This document shows positions 1 to 9,376 of a stretch of DNA of 64,000 bases, piece after piece; positions within the stretch are counted from its first letter, which is position 1; the number at the start of each line of letters is the position of its first letter. Origin of the DNA: an uncultured Cyclobacteriaceae bacterium (GTDB taxonomy: Bacteria; Bacteroidota; Bacteroidia; Cytophagales; Cyclobacteriaceae); contig CAKZRQ010000058.1 in the NCBI GenBank assembly GCA_937146645.1, forward strand, positions 1-64,000, in the 5' to 3' direction. The notes beneath the pieces were generated by a model. It had not been told where the DNA came from. It saw only the letters and a program-made list of their open reading frames with translations, and did no database searches. The translations under genes were made by a program, and so were the position numbers.

Positions 1-153
1 AATATTTTACCTCTCTACCCTTACCTCAATCCCTAATCCAACCCTTCAGCCAAACAGGATTGCAAATATCGGGGAAATCCCCGCAAAAACCATGAATATC
101 CACAATAAAAAGTCGGAAAAAATTAAGAGAAATCTACCCTATTGATAATGAGC

Positions 154-1176
154 CTAGTAATTAAAAGTAGGCATCGGATTCCTCTGTCGATTACGCGGGT
201 TTCTATTTGTGAAAATATATCGCAGAGATAATTCATGCGCACCTCCCGAGTTAAACTGCCCTAATTTGGAAATTGTAAAATCAAAACTATAGCCAACCTC
301 CACCCCGCTTTCCAAGCTCACACCGAGCATAGCTATAAGTGCCTCATTATTCGGTAAGGAGTATTTGGTCGGTAGACCTCTATACCAAAACCCGAGGACA
401 AGCGGCTCAAAAAAGAATTCAGTCCCGATATCGAGCTGCGTGAAAGGCCCTTGGGATTTATAGTTGAATGCTAGAGCAAATGATCTTTCCTGATCTGTAT
501 TATTGAAGTAATCATTAATATCTCCCGGCGCTAAATCAAATCTTATCCCGCCATGCATAGAATATTTAATAGGAAGCGTATTTGAATCTGCGTCCAAATA
601 GCTAATCGGAGGCCTCAATAAATGATGAGCCGAAACCCCAAACCATAGCCTGTCATTATAATAAAGTAATCCCGTATGCAAATCTGCCGATGACAAACGG
701 CTATCCCCCTCAAAACCGTCTCCAGGTTGTCCAATGATTTGACCCGTGTCGATATCCAATTGTGTCCCCAAGATCACGTCATTAAAAAGGGCATCTCTGA
801 GAAGAAACCCACCCTGTGCTCCTGCATGTAAAAAACTGGACTCGCCAAGCCTAAGCCGGTAGCTGTAGCTAAGCGCAATTTCATGTAATTGAGTTTGCGT
901 GAAAGACTCCCTGGCACCATTAATTATTATACCTACTCCTGAATTATACTTTTCTGAAAAGAAATCTCCGTAGGCCGAATAGGCTATAAAGCTTTGATCT
1001 AAAGCTGGCCACTGATTACGGAAGCTAAATCCTACACGACTCATTCCGGTACTTCCCGTGAAAGCCGGATTTAAGTAGAGCGGATTGGCATAAAACTGAC
1101 TGTACTGAATATCCTGAGCTCGGAGCAGCTGAGAAAAGAAAAGCAGGGAAAACAATGAAAAAACTAATCGCCTCAT
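154..1176 (-). CDS. PorP/SprF family type IX secretion membrane protein
   Basis: Predicted outer-membrane beta-barrel protein of the PorP/SprF family, which helps export or surface-anchor T9SS substrates in Bacteroidota. Residues 1-20 form a signal peptide. The family hallmark YSQFYANPLYLNPAFTG follows at residues 25-41, and the rest alternates short beta strands up to the C-terminus. The length of 340 aa is normal for the family. The ATG overlaps the stop of the upstream lectin/PKD gene by four bases (ATGA), so the two are probably translationally coupled. In Flavobacterium, SprF-like proteins serve the type B sorting-domain protein encoded beside them, and this neighbour has such a domain. 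The partnership here is inferred. No terminator is obvious in the 153 bp to the window edge. Confidence 0.93.
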   Translation of the reverse strand: MRRLVFSLFSLLFFSQLLRAQDIQYSQFYANPLYLNPAFTGSTGMSRVGFSFRNQWPALDQSFIAYSAYGDFFSEKYNSGVGIIINGARESFTQTQLHEIALSYSYRLRLGESSFLHAGAQGGFLLRDALFNDVILGTQLDIDTGQIIGQPGDGFEGDSRLSSADLHTGLLYYNDRLWFGVSAHHLLRPPISYLDADSNTLPIKYSMHGGIRFDLAPGDINDYFNNTDQERSFALAFNYKSQGPFTQLDIGTEFFFEPLVLGFWYRGLPTKYSLPNNEALIAMLGVSLESGVEVGYSFDFTISKLGQFNSGGAHELSLRYIFTNRNPRNRQRNPMPTFNY

Positions 1177-3503
1177 CTAATCAACCTAAACTTTCCTGAT
1201 TCTTCCACTTCATCTCCTTCTGTTGAAATGCCGACAAAGCGATAAACATAAACTCCCGCATCAAGAAGTTCTCCCTCAAGCCTTCCATCCCATCCCTCAG
1301 ATTCGAGTTCAGAAGTATTAAAAATTAGCTCACCCCATGTATTAAATATGTATAAATCAATTCTCTCCAATCCTTTAAACTTTGGCATGAAGAATTGATT
1401 TTCATCTGACAGTGGAGTAAACCCTGTTGGAAACATTACTCTGAAACTTCTTGTGATGGCTACCTCCTTGGTTACTGTAGTAATGCAGCCAAATTGATCT
1501 CTGATGGATAGGGTCACTTCAAAATTCCCTTTGGCTCCAAAAACATGAATAGGATTCTGATCATTACTCGATGCGCCATCTCCAAATTCCCATAACCATT
1601 CCACTGCCTCCTCAGACAAGTCTGTTAACTCGATCACATCATCTGGAAAAATACCACCATCCTCATCTCCTCGAATATTCGTGCCCTGTACTACAAAATC
1701 AAAATCCGCAACTAATTCCTCATCTCTTATGATCACCTCAAAAGGTTCTGGTTCGCTGTAGCAATCCACTTCCTTTGGTTTTCCCTGAATCTGATAGCTC
1801 CCAGATAAAGGAATAGATTGAATTTCTTCGTTTTCGAAACTTTGGCCCTGGCCAGTGACTAAATAGTCATACAATTCTAAGTCTACGATCGCCATGTACT
1901 CAAAGGCATTTATCGGCTGCCCAGCTTCACATCCTACTACGGGGTTCTGAATTATAAGAGAAGGATAAGCCGGGAATTGAACCGAAACTAGATTGGAAGT
2001 AGTGGGGCAATTTTTCCTATTAAAGGCCAAAACTTCGTAGTCCCCTGGTTCAGACACTGTAAGAACACTAGCCACAGCACCTTCGATTAGCACATCATCT
2101 TTATACCATTCATACCTTTCATAAACTTCATTTCCTTCACTCACCAATTCTATCTCATCCCCTTCGCAAATGACCTTGATCTCTTGGATTTCCGTGGATT
2201 CTTCTACAAACAATGAAATGGGTTCAGGAGATTCTTGAATAGTTAATGTCATGGAATTCCCTGCCGAGGTTTTTCCATAATTATCTGTGATCGTATAATA
2301 GACCGTAACTTCCTCTCCTGTAAATCCCTCATTTGGAAAGAAGGTATAATCTCCTGAATTATCTCCAGCCCTGAAAGTCCCCTGAGGAAGAACAAGTTCT
2401 CTGTTTTCCGCAACACACTTAGCTTGGTTACAAATATCCTCGCCCTCCTCTACTATATCCTCTAATGATTCATAAAATTGAAGGCATCTGATACGGCTAT
2501 CCTCATTCGGTAAAACTACTTCCTCATCCGTGATGAAATAGGTGTTTTCTTGCCCTTCGCATGAGGCTATATCTTCAAAATCCACCCCTTCGGGATCTTG
2601 AAGCTGATCATCTGCAGAAACCTGGACGATTAGATTCCTTATTTCATGAAAGTTGGTAAAACCTCCTGTTGATGCTGCAAATCCAACTTTTAATTCTCTT
2701 GGTGGCTCAAAATTGTAAGATCGTTCGAAAATTGGAACTAATCTGGGACTATTTGGCTCAGTGGTAACTAGCATGTCTACCGAAAAATTATATCCAACGC
2801 CCTGCTCCTTTGGCTCAAGTTCGATGAACACTTTTCTATATCCGACTTGATTAGGATCAGTGACCCTCTGGGTTCCAGTGCCTCCTGAACTTATTTCAAA
2901 ACCCTCGCTCAAACCAAGGTTACCGGCATCAGCTGTACGTCTACCTGTAATAAATTCGTAACCATTCAACCCACTTCCTGGACCTCTTACCACTACAGCA
3001 TTAGGAACCAGATTATTTCCAGAGCCATTAAATCCTCCAATCTTACCTTCTGAAAAATTTCCAAAGTTTCCGAATTCATCGAATCCTATACCCATATAAG
3101 CATTGGTAAGACCCGGCTCTACTCCGTTCTGGGTATTTCTTTGGGCGTAGCCCAAAGACCCCCCGAAACCACCTGGTGCAAAATTTTGAGTAGCCGCATC
3201 AAAGAGAAACATGACCATTCCATCGGCCCTGTTATCATTATCTCCGCCATAGCTGAAATACTCGAATTCAGCTTTGATCCCATAAAATGAAGGAAATGGA
3301 ATATCTACATAAATGTACCCAGTCTGAAACTGTTCATTTTCAGTAAGCCTTAAAACTCCGTCGACAAGTCTGGCGTTCCCACCAAAAACAGTGGCTTCGT
3401 TGGTGCTACCTCCATCAAAAGGTTCACAATATGGGAAGCCGATCTGAGCAAATCCCAACCTTGTTAAAAACAGAAAAAAGAGGAGTATGAGCGAACGCTT
3501 CAT
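1173..3503 (-). CDS. Secreted lectin-like/PKD protein with T9SS type B sorting domain
   Basis: Large secreted or surface protein of 776 aa. Residues 1-19 are a signal peptide ending GFAQ. Residues of about 20-295 resemble an L-type (legume-like) lectin domain: a beta-rich start with PFDGG, then AYMGIGFDEFGNFGN. The middle holds Ig-like and cadherin-like segments (YTITDNYGKTSAGNS; YEWYKDD). A PKD domain with WEFGDGASS lies near residues 640-680. The last roughly 85 residues are a gliding-motility-type (type B, CHU_C-like) sorting domain with LYIFNTWGELIF and GWDGRLEG before the terminal KFRLIR. The PorP/SprF gene follows with a four-base overlap. A carbohydrate-binding adhesin role is inferred; the ligand is unknown. 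Confidence 0.85.
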   Translation of the reverse strand: MKRSLILLFFLFLTRLGFAQIGFPYCEPFDGGSTNEATVFGGNARLVDGVLRLTENEQFQTGYIYVDIPFPSFYGIKAEFEYFSYGGDNDNRADGMVMFLFDAATQNFAPGGFGGSLGYAQRNTQNGVEPGLTNAYMGIGFDEFGNFGNFSEGKIGGFNGSGNNLVPNAVVVRGPGSGLNGYEFITGRRTADAGNLGLSEGFEISSGGTGTQRVTDPNQVGYRKVFIELEPKEQGVGYNFSVDMLVTTEPNSPRLVPIFERSYNFEPPRELKVGFAASTGGFTNFHEIRNLIVQVSADDQLQDPEGVDFEDIASCEGQENTYFITDEEVVLPNEDSRIRCLQFYESLEDIVEEGEDICNQAKCVAENRELVLPQGTFRAGDNSGDYTFFPNEGFTGEEVTVYYTITDNYGKTSAGNSMTLTIQESPEPISLFVEESTEIQEIKVICEGDEIELVSEGNEVYERYEWYKDDVLIEGAVASVLTVSEPGDYEVLAFNRKNCPTTSNLVSVQFPAYPSLIIQNPVVGCEAGQPINAFEYMAIVDLELYDYLVTGQGQSFENEEIQSIPLSGSYQIQGKPKEVDCYSEPEPFEVIIRDEELVADFDFVVQGTNIRGDEDGGIFPDDVIELTDLSEEAVEWLWEFGDGASSNDQNPIHVFGAKGNFEVTLSIRDQFGCITTVTKEVAITRSFRVMFPTGFTPLSDENQFFMPKFKGLERIDLYIFNTWGELIFNTSELESEGWDGRLEGELLDAGVYVYRFVGISTEGDEVEESGKFRLIR

Positions 3504-3547
3504 TCAAGAGCTTTACGAATCCCGCTAAAAGTAAGTTTTGCCATGAA

Positions 3548-3581
3548 ACAAACAAAAGCCTTTCTGATTTAGAAAGGCTTT
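3548..3581 (-). terminator. Terminator of purA
   Basis: An 11-bp perfect stem (AAAGCCTTTCT / AGAAAGGCTTT, five-base loop) starts four bases after the purA stop. On the minus strand it is followed by a T-rich tract (TTTTGTTTGTTT). It separates purA from the lectin/PKD-porP pair downstream. Confidence 0.8.
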
Positions 3582-3585
3582 AAGT

Positions 3586-4857
3586 TTATCTCATAATGGT
3601 CTGTTCCCTATCTGGTCCAATTGAAACCAGTTTAATCGGGACATTCAACTCTTTTTCCAAAAACTCGACATAAGCATTCAACTCTTGAGGGAATTTTTCA
3701 TAATCTCTTATCCCTTTCAGAGAACAATTCCAACCCTTAAGTGTCTCATAAACTGGCTTAGCCTCGGATTGCATCACCTCGAAAGAAAGCTTATCTATTC
3801 TTTCCCCGTTTGGTAATTCGTAATGGGTGCAAACCTTTATCTCCTCGAAGATATTCAAGACATCTGCTTTCATCATGAAAAGCTGCGTCACACCATTAAT
3901 CATAATAGAATAGCGAAGGGCAGGTAAATCTAACCAACCGCATCGTCGAGGTCTGCCAGTTGTGCTACCAAACTCATTTCCTTCCTTACGCATATCCTCT
4001 CCGTCATTATCGAATAGTTCCGTAGGGAAAGGTCCACTTCCTACACGTGTACAGTACGCCTTGAAAATGCCGAAGACTTCACCAATTTTTGATGGTGCTA
4101 CGCCCAATCCTGTACAGGCTCCAGCAGTCATGGTAGTACTGCTTGTAACGAATGGATAGCTGCCAAAATCAACATCTAGCAATGAACCCTGGGCACCTTC
4201 CGCCAAAATCCTCTTATCTGCGTCCAAAGCCTCATTAACAGCATACTCACTATCAATTAGATTGAGAGTTTTCAAAAACTCCAGAGCCTCAAAAAATTGA
4301 TCTTCCATTCCTTCAAGCTCATCCGTTGGATAATCGTAGAATGAAAGGATAGTCTTATGCTTTGCTACCAGAGCATTGTATTTCTCATCGAACTCAGGAC
4401 TCAAAATATCTCCAACACGAAGTGCGGATCGCCCGATCTTATCTTGATAGGTTGGCCCAATTCCCTTAAGAGTGGAACCAATCTTTTTGTCTCCTTTAGC
4501 TTTCTCATAGGCTGCATCGAGAAGCTTATGCGAAGGAATGATGATGGTCGCCTTTTTAGAAATGACCAGGTTTTTCTGGTAGTCAATTTCAAACTTGCCA
4601 AGCCCTTCTATCTCTTTCTTGAAAATGATTGGATCAAGGACTACGCCATTTCCTACAATATTTAGAATGTTCGAACGGAAAATTCCAGAAGGTATCTGGT
4701 GCAAGACATGTTTTATTCCATCGAACTCTAGTGTGTGACCCGCATTAGGTCCACCCTGGAAACGGGCCACTAATTCATATTCAGGCGCTAATACATCTAC
4801 GATTTTACCTTTTCCTTCATCTCCCCACTGGAGACCCAAAAGCACATCCATCTTCAT
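3586..4857 (-). CDS. purA: Adenylosuccinate synthase
   Basis: Catalyses the first committed step from IMP to AMP: IMP, aspartate and GTP give adenylosuccinate. The N-terminal GTP-binding loop LQWGDEGKGK is at residues 8-17 and contains the catalytic Asp. The substrate-binding GGPNAGHT is near residue 35, and GSTTGRPRRCGWLD carries the usual IMP/GTP-site residues. The length of 423 aa is the family norm. The ATG at 4857 is preferred; a second ATG lies two codons in. It is the last gene of a same-strand group with relA, fur, a STAS gene and a lipoprotein, linking purine supply with (p)ppGpp control. A strong terminator follows at once. Confidence 0.98.
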   Translation of the reverse strand: MKMDVLLGLQWGDEGKGKIVDVLAPEYELVARFQGGPNAGHTLEFDGIKHVLHQIPSGIFRSNILNIVGNGVVLDPIIFKKEIEGLGKFEIDYQKNLVISKKATIIIPSHKLLDAAYEKAKGDKKIGSTLKGIGPTYQDKIGRSALRVGDILSPEFDEKYNALVAKHKTILSFYDYPTDELEGMEDQFFEALEFLKTLNLIDSEYAVNEALDADKRILAEGAQGSLLDVDFGSYPFVTSSTTMTAGACTGLGVAPSKIGEVFGIFKAYCTRVGSGPFPTELFDNDGEDMRKEGNEFGSTTGRPRRCGWLDLPALRYSIMINGVTQLFMMKADVLNIFEEIKVCTHYELPNGERIDKLSFEVMQSEAKPVYETLKGWNCSLKGIRDYEKFPQELNAYVEFLEKELNVPIKLVSIGPDREQTIMR

Positions 4858-4943
4858 TTGATGAGAGGTCTATAAATTGATATTGACTTTTTGAAGCGTG
4901 AAATTTGCAATTCAGTGATTCAAAACCAAGGGAAAGAGCTTAA

Positions 4944-6074
4944 TTATTTGCTTTCCGAAAGATTTACATTGTAATAATACATCACTTCTTCCACCGGCTG
5001 GTCCTTCGCTCGAAACAGCAATCCATACTTGGTAACCACATAAGCATTGGATAAATCCTTATTTACTTCAGACAGATTCAGCTCATCAACTTTGGAAAAA
5101 CTCTCATCAAAAACTTCTAAAAAAAGTCCATTCCCTCCTTTTACCGTTCTGATGTAGACATTGTGGTCTACCAAGTAGGTTATGGAGCTAAACCTGACTT
5201 GATTTCGCCAATCTTCCATCCACTGGTCAATCAATTCTGTGGATTCGACTTCTTTTACATAATTCGCCGGAAGTACCTTGCTGCCTGGAAATGATTTGGA
5301 TTTAGGAGTAAAAATATCCTGATTTTTTGACTTAAAGTCGTAAACTAAAATATCACTGAAGGTAGGGTAGCTCACAATTAGTTTTCCATTTGCTACAGTA
5401 AGCTGAGGATCGTCACTCCCAGTTAGGGTAGCGTTTCCTACTTTGACAATTAGCCTTGTGTTGAAATACTTAGCCGAATCTAACTTTACAGGAAGTGTAA
5501 ACATAGAATCCTTTTGGATGTCATAGCCTAAAGCCTGAATTCGATTATCAAAGTCGTAAATGAAATACGCTTTATGGTTTTCTCTATCGAGAGCAGAAAA
5601 TTCTCGAGCTGAAGTGATCAGAGAAACAGCCGGATATTCTAAATCACCGAAAACACCATATTCCTGAAAAAACTTCCGAGAGACTTCCTTGGATTCATTG
5701 TTCTGCCTATATAATTGCTGGCTATTCACATAAACCGTGTAATTAGGAGAACCTAAATAAGCAAAGACAGTCCCTACGCCAAAAGGCCCTTCCCTTTCCA
5801 TGAAATCTCCATCTTTAGACCATGCGGAGTCTTTTGATATGAAAACACTATCGAGTGAATGAACGATTCGATTATAAATGGATCCTTTTGTTTTAGAGGA
5901 ATCCAAGAACATCAAAAAATTTCCTTCAGGAGTAAGTCCACCTTGTCCTAAATGGAATTCCTTTTTTTCAGAAATAGACAAAGTAAATACCGCCTGAGAA
6001 TCCTCTTTCTCAGAACAAGAAAAGACAGCAAAAATAATAAAAAGGAGTGCCCTATTGCTTGTTTTTAAAATCAT
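4944..6074 (-). CDS. Lipoprotein, possible DUF4221-type beta-propeller
   Basis: Predicted lipoprotein of 376 aa. I place the start at the ATG at 6074, giving a hydrophobic segment and lipobox VFSC with the lipidated Cys at position 20; a TTG four codons upstream is less likely. The body is rich in repeated beta-strand units such as YPTFSDILVYDF and HNVYIRTVKGGNGLFLEVFD, which suggests a propeller-like fold. It resembles the DUF4221 lipoproteins common in Algoriphagus-type genomes, but I am not certain of the family. It overlaps the end of the STAS gene by 23 bp, so the two are co-transcribed. Function unknown. Confidence 0.7.
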   Translation of the reverse strand: MILKTSNRALLFIIFAVFSCSEKEDSQAVFTLSISEKKEFHLGQGGLTPEGNFLMFLDSSKTKGSIYNRIVHSLDSVFISKDSAWSKDGDFMEREGPFGVGTVFAYLGSPNYTVYVNSQQLYRQNNESKEVSRKFFQEYGVFGDLEYPAVSLITSAREFSALDRENHKAYFIYDFDNRIQALGYDIQKDSMFTLPVKLDSAKYFNTRLIVKVGNATLTGSDDPQLTVANGKLIVSYPTFSDILVYDFKSKNQDIFTPKSKSFPGSKVLPANYVKEVESTELIDQWMEDWRNQVRFSSITYLVDHNVYIRTVKGGNGLFLEVFDESFSKVDELNLSEVNKDLSNAYVVTKYGLLFRAKDQPVEEVMYYYNVNLSESK

Positions 6075-6393
6075 CCACGGAATCAAACACAGTAAATATA
6101 TTGTTGAGTTTGGTGATGATTAATAGCTTTTTGACGTGCTCCGATGGGGCGGTTAAATACATCTCACCTCCTACGTTTCGCATTTTGGTGAGCATGGTGA
6201 TTAAAAGTCCAATTCCACTTGAACTGATGTATCGAACCTTATTAAGGTCGACCACATAAGTCTTAACTCCCGCCTCCACTGCATCGGAAACTTCCTCTAC
6301 CAATTTTGGTCCTAGTCCGTCTCCAATTAGATCTCCTTCAAGTATAAGGTAACGAGCTAATTCGTCTTCGTTCGTGGTGTACGTTAAATCCAT
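6052..6393 (-). CDS. STAS-domain anti-sigma factor antagonist
   Basis: A 113-aa single-domain STAS protein like SpoIIAA/RsbV. The signature loop is RYISSSGIGLL (residues of about 54-64); the Ser cluster before Gly is the usual phosphorylation site, and LNKVRYISSSG forms the strand-loop-helix seen in the family. Such proteins bind an anti-sigma kinase and release its partner, but no kinase, PP2C phosphatase or sigma factor is encoded nearby, so its target is unknown. It lies five bases after fur and overlaps the downstream lipoprotein gene, forming a fur-STAS-lipoprotein transcription unit. Confidence 0.88.
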   Translation of the reverse strand: MDLTYTTNEDELARYLILEGDLIGDGLGPKLVEEVSDAVEAGVKTYVVDLNKVRYISSSGIGLLITMLTKMRNVGGEMYLTAPSEHVKKLLIITKLNNIFTVFDSVDDFKNKQ

Positions 6394-6398
6394 AAATG

Positions 6399-6875
6399 TT
6401 AATTGGAGTTTGCTAAAGCTCTGTTTTCACAATTTTCTTTTTGACAATTACCAAAAAGAATCAGAGAGTGATGCATAACCTCGAAATTGAGAATATCTCC
6501 TACAGTATTTTGGATATTCTGGATTCTAGGATCACAAAATTCAAGCACCTTATTGCATTCTGTACAAATCAAATGATCATGCTGCCTATAGCCATAAGAC
6601 TTTTCGAACTGGGCCAGGTTTTGACCGAATTGATGTTTGGTGACTAAATCACACTCTACCAAAAGATCCAAAGTATTATAAACTGTAGCCCTACTGACCC
6701 GATAATTTTTGTTCTTCATGCTGATATACAGACCCTCAACATCAAAGTGACCTGAGCGACTATATATTTCCTCCAGAATGGCATAGCGTTCGGGAGTTTT
6801 ACGCAATTTTTTTTGACCTAAATAGGCAGTAAAAATTTCTTTTACTTCTTCGAAATTAGAGGTGCTCGAGGACAT
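6399..6875 (-). CDS. Fur-family metal-responsive transcriptional regulator
   Basis: A 158-aa Fur-family DNA-binding repressor. The N-terminal winged helix contains [23 protein letters not shown] and the recognition-helix region [14 protein letters not shown]. The C-terminal dimerisation domain has [15 protein letters not shown] and CQKENCEN, giving two Cys pairs for a structural zinc site. Whether it senses Fe, Zn or peroxide cannot be decided from motifs alone. A possible promoter (CAAATATA on the plus strand at 6889-6896, i.e. TATATTTG on the minus strand) lies just upstream of the ATG. The gene sits 51 bp after relA/spoT, a neighbourhood I recall as conserved in many Bacteroidota. Confidence 0.92.
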   Translation of the reverse strand: MSSSTSNFEEVKEIFTAYLGQKKLRKTPERYAILEEIYSRSGHFDVEGLYISMKNKNYRVSRATVYNTLDLLVECDLVTKHQFGQNLAQFEKSYGYRQHDHLICTECNKVLEFCDPRIQNIQNTVGDILNFEVMHHSLILFGNCQKENCENRALANSN

Positions 6876-6888
6876 TAATTTTTTGTTT

Positions 6889-6922
6889 CAAATATAACTG
6901 CTGAAGAGAGAAAATGATTCAA
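6889..6922 (-). promoter_or_regulatory. Candidate promoter of fur-STAS unit
   Basis: On the minus strand, TATATTTG (6889-6896) matches the Bacteroidota TAnnTTTG element exactly, with a TTG at 6920-6922 upstream. The 23-bp spacer is longer than the usual 19-21, so only the -7 element is convincing. It would give a 5' leader of roughly eight bases. Confidence 0.4.
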
Positions 6923-6926
6923 CCGA

Positions 6927-9140
6927 TCAATCGAATCTTGAAACCTGCAATATACCTTCAACTTTTCCAAGGTCTTCCATCAGTTTATCAAGATGACTAG
7001 TGCTATTGACATAAAGCTTTATCGTGCCTTCAAAAATACCTGCATCAGAGTCCACGGTGATTGAACGCATGTTAACTTTCAATTCGTTCGAAATAACCTT
7101 GGTAACATCGTTAATGAGGCCTACTCGATCCGTGCCGACAATATGTAATCCGGCCAAAAAGGCAATCTCTTTTTGACTCGTCCATCTAGCCTTAATAACA
7201 CGGTTACCATGATTCGATAAGAGTTCAACGGCATTCGGACAAGAAGTTCGATGGATTTTGATTCCTTCATTAACTGTGACAAAGCCAAAGACATCATCTC
7301 CTGGAATAGGGTTACAGCATTTCGCAAGGATGTAATCCACCACATCCATATCCTCACCAATCAAAAGCTGATCATGCTCAGGCCCCTTGATGTTCTTAAT
7401 TTCTTTGGTAAAGGTGGATTCATCCTTTACCCTTTCTTGAATTGCTTTTTGCTTTTTCTTTTGCTTTTCTAGGAAGTCTTTGAAAGAGCGAATCGTGGTA
7501 GGATCGATAATCCCCCTCCCGACTCTATAGTAAAATTCATTTGCCGTTTTTAATTCGTAATAGGCCCTGAGTTTTTCTACCGTCTCTGAATTGAAAGGCA
7601 TCTTCATCTGTTTCAGCTTCCGCAGAACGATTTCCTTTCCATCCACTATTGAGCTCTTCTTTTCCTCCCTGAGCGCATCTTTGATTTTGGCTTTGGCCCT
7701 GGATGTAACGACAATATTTAACCAATCTTCATTTGGCTTTTGCTTACCAGATGTAAGGATTTCAACCTGATCCCCATTTTTCAAGGCATGTGAGATGGGT
7801 ACTAACTTTTGATTGACTTTCGCACCAATGCATCGAGCTCCAACCTCCGTATGAATTTCAAAAGCAAAATCTAGAGCGGTTGCTCCATGAGGTAGTACTT
7901 TCAAATCGCCCTTAGGAGTAAAAACAAAAACCTCTTCACGGAAAAGATTTCCTCGGAAGTCATCCATGAATTCAATGGCATTCGCTTCATTACTTTCCAA
8001 CAAGCCTCGTACCTGGGTTATCCAATCATCTAATCCCGAAGGTGCTTTACTCTCTTTTTCCTTGTACTTCCAATGGGCCGCATATCCACGCTCTGCGATC
8101 TCATCCATTCGAGTAGTACGAATCTGGACTTCAACCCATTGCCCAGCATTACTCATGACAGTGGTATGCAGAGATTCGTAGCCATTTGATCGAGGAGTGC
8201 TAATCCAGTCTCTTAATCGATCGGGGTTCGGTTGATAAAAATCTGTAACCACGGAATACACCTGCCAGCAATCTGCCTTTTCATTTTCAAAAGCACTATT
8301 GAGAATTATCCTGATGGCAAAAAGATCATAGACTTCATCAAAAGGAATCCCCTGTTTTTTCATCTTGCTGTAGATAGAATAAACGGACTTTGGTCTTCCC
8401 TTTATTGTATAATTAAATCCTTGCCTTTTTAGCTCTTCATCTATCGGCTGGATAAACTTCCTGATAAATCGATTTCGAAGAGATTTTGACTGCTGAATTT
8501 TATTGACAATATCCTGATACGTCTCGGCCTCCGTGTATTTCAGGTATAAATCTTCGAGTTCAGATTTAATGGCATAAAGTCCTAGCCTATGTGCCAATGG
8601 AGCGTAGAGATACATGGTCTCAGAAGAAATCTTCAACTGCTTATGCCTGGGCATGCTTTGAAGAGTCCTCATATTATTCAGCCTATCTGCAAGTTTGATA
8701 AGAATAACTCTGACATCATCAGAAAGGGTAAGCAGCATCTTTCGGAAATTCTCTGCTTGCTGAGAGCTACCGTAATCAAAGACTCCCGAGATTTTGGTCA
8801 GACCATCAATAATGGTCATCACCTTGTAGCCAAATTCTCTCTCGATATCCTCGAGTTCCCAATCCGTATCCTCTACTACATCATGAAGCAATGCAGAAAC
8901 GATCGAAGTGGTACCCAAACCAATTTCTTCAACACAAACAAGGGCTACCTCTAGAGGGTGGTAAATGTAAGGCTCACCGGATTTTCTACGCATATCCTTA
9001 TGAGCCTCCAGGGATACATTGAAAGCCTTTTTGATCTCCTTCGCATCACCCGGCTTAAGGAAGGGTTTAGCCTGCCTAAGCAACCTGCGATAGCGCTTTA
9101 GGATCTCTTTTCTCTCCTCTTCAGTATCCACTTGAATCAT
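6927..9140 (-). CDS. Bifunctional (p)ppGpp synthetase/hydrolase
   Basis: RelA/SpoT homologue of 737 aa with full long-RSH architecture. The hydrolase HD domain carries H61 and H86-D87 (LLHDVVEDT). In the synthetase domain, RLRDWISTPRSNGYESLH (residues 308-325) has the RxKD-like charge pattern of bifunctional rather than RelA-only enzymes. A TGS domain follows near residues 415-475, then a zinc-finger/helical region with AKCCNPIPGDDV and a C-terminal ACT domain. Both catalytic halves look intact, so it probably makes and degrades the alarmone. The gene is divergent from tRNA-Leu. The 145-bp gap holds the tRNA promoter; no clear promoter for this gene was found. Confidence 0.96.
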   Translation of the reverse strand: MIQVDTEEERKEILKRYRRLLRQAKPFLKPGDAKEIKKAFNVSLEAHKDMRRKSGEPYIYHPLEVALVCVEEIGLGTTSIVSALLHDVVEDTDWELEDIEREFGYKVMTIIDGLTKISGVFDYGSSQQAENFRKMLLTLSDDVRVILIKLADRLNNMRTLQSMPRHKQLKISSETMYLYAPLAHRLGLYAIKSELEDLYLKYTEAETYQDIVNKIQQSKSLRNRFIRKFIQPIDEELKRQGFNYTIKGRPKSVYSIYSKMKKQGIPFDEVYDLFAIRIILNSAFENEKADCWQVYSVVTDFYQPNPDRLRDWISTPRSNGYESLHTTVMSNAGQWVEVQIRTTRMDEIAERGYAAHWKYKEKESKAPSGLDDWITQVRGLLESNEANAIEFMDDFRGNLFREEVFVFTPKGDLKVLPHGATALDFAFEIHTEVGARCIGAKVNQKLVPISHALKNGDQVEILTSGKQKPNEDWLNIVVTSRAKAKIKDALREEKKSSIVDGKEIVLRKLKQMKMPFNSETVEKLRAYYELKTANEFYYRVGRGIIDPTTIRSFKDFLEKQKKKQKAIQERVKDESTFTKEIKNIKGPEHDQLLIGEDMDVVDYILAKCCNPIPGDDVFGFVTVNEGIKIHRTSCPNAVELLSNHGNRVIKARWTSQKEIAFLAGLHIVGTDRVGLINDVTKVISNELKVNMRSITVDSDAGIFEGTIKLYVNSTSHLDKLMEDLGKVEGILQVSRFD

Positions 9141-9209
9141 ATGCTGAAATTTAGAAATTTTTCTCGCGAAAAATTATTTTCAAAACATGAATATTTTTAT
9201 TTAGACCCA

Positions 9210-9239
9210 TTGCAAATTTATTTTTACTGTTTACCTTTG
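9210..9239 (+). promoter_or_regulatory. Promoter of tRNA-Leu
   Basis: TTG at 9210-9212, a 19-bp spacer, then TACCTTTG at 9232-9239: an excellent match to the Bacteroidota sigma consensus TTG-N19-TAnnTTTG. Transcription would start near 9246, about 40 bases before the tRNA 5' end. Confidence 0.65.
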
Positions 9240-9285
9240 CACGCACAATTCAGCGAGGGAAGAACGTTTCTCTTTAGAATTTCAT

Positions 9286-9367
9286 GCGGATGTGGCGAAA
9301 TTGGTAGACGCACTAGACTTAGGATCTAGCGCCGCGAGGCATGGGGGTTCGAGTCCCTCCATCCGCA
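9286..9367 (+). tRNA. tRNA-Leu (anticodon UAG)
   Basis: Full cloverleaf of 82 bases. The acceptor arms are GCGGATG (9286-9292) and CATCCGC, with discriminator A at 9367. The anticodon arm is CTAGA-CTTAGGA-TCTAG, giving anticodon UAG. A short variable arm is present, and the T arm GGGGG-TTCGAGT-CCCTC is canonical. The 3' CCA is not encoded (the next bases are CTT), so it must be added by a CCA-adding enzyme such as the one at 62-63.6 kb. A terminator follows 10 bases later. Confidence 0.97.
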
Positions 9368-9376
9368 CTTCTTTAG

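Noticed and set aside
3140..3156. Palindrome TTTGGGC-GTA-GCCCAAA as a regulatory site
   Set aside because: It lies within the lectin/PKD coding sequence with no T tract; treated only as a note under the leuS palindrome.
4357..4665. 102-codon open frame antisense to purA
   Set aside because: It lies fully inside a well-conserved gene and resembles no protein family; a shadow frame.
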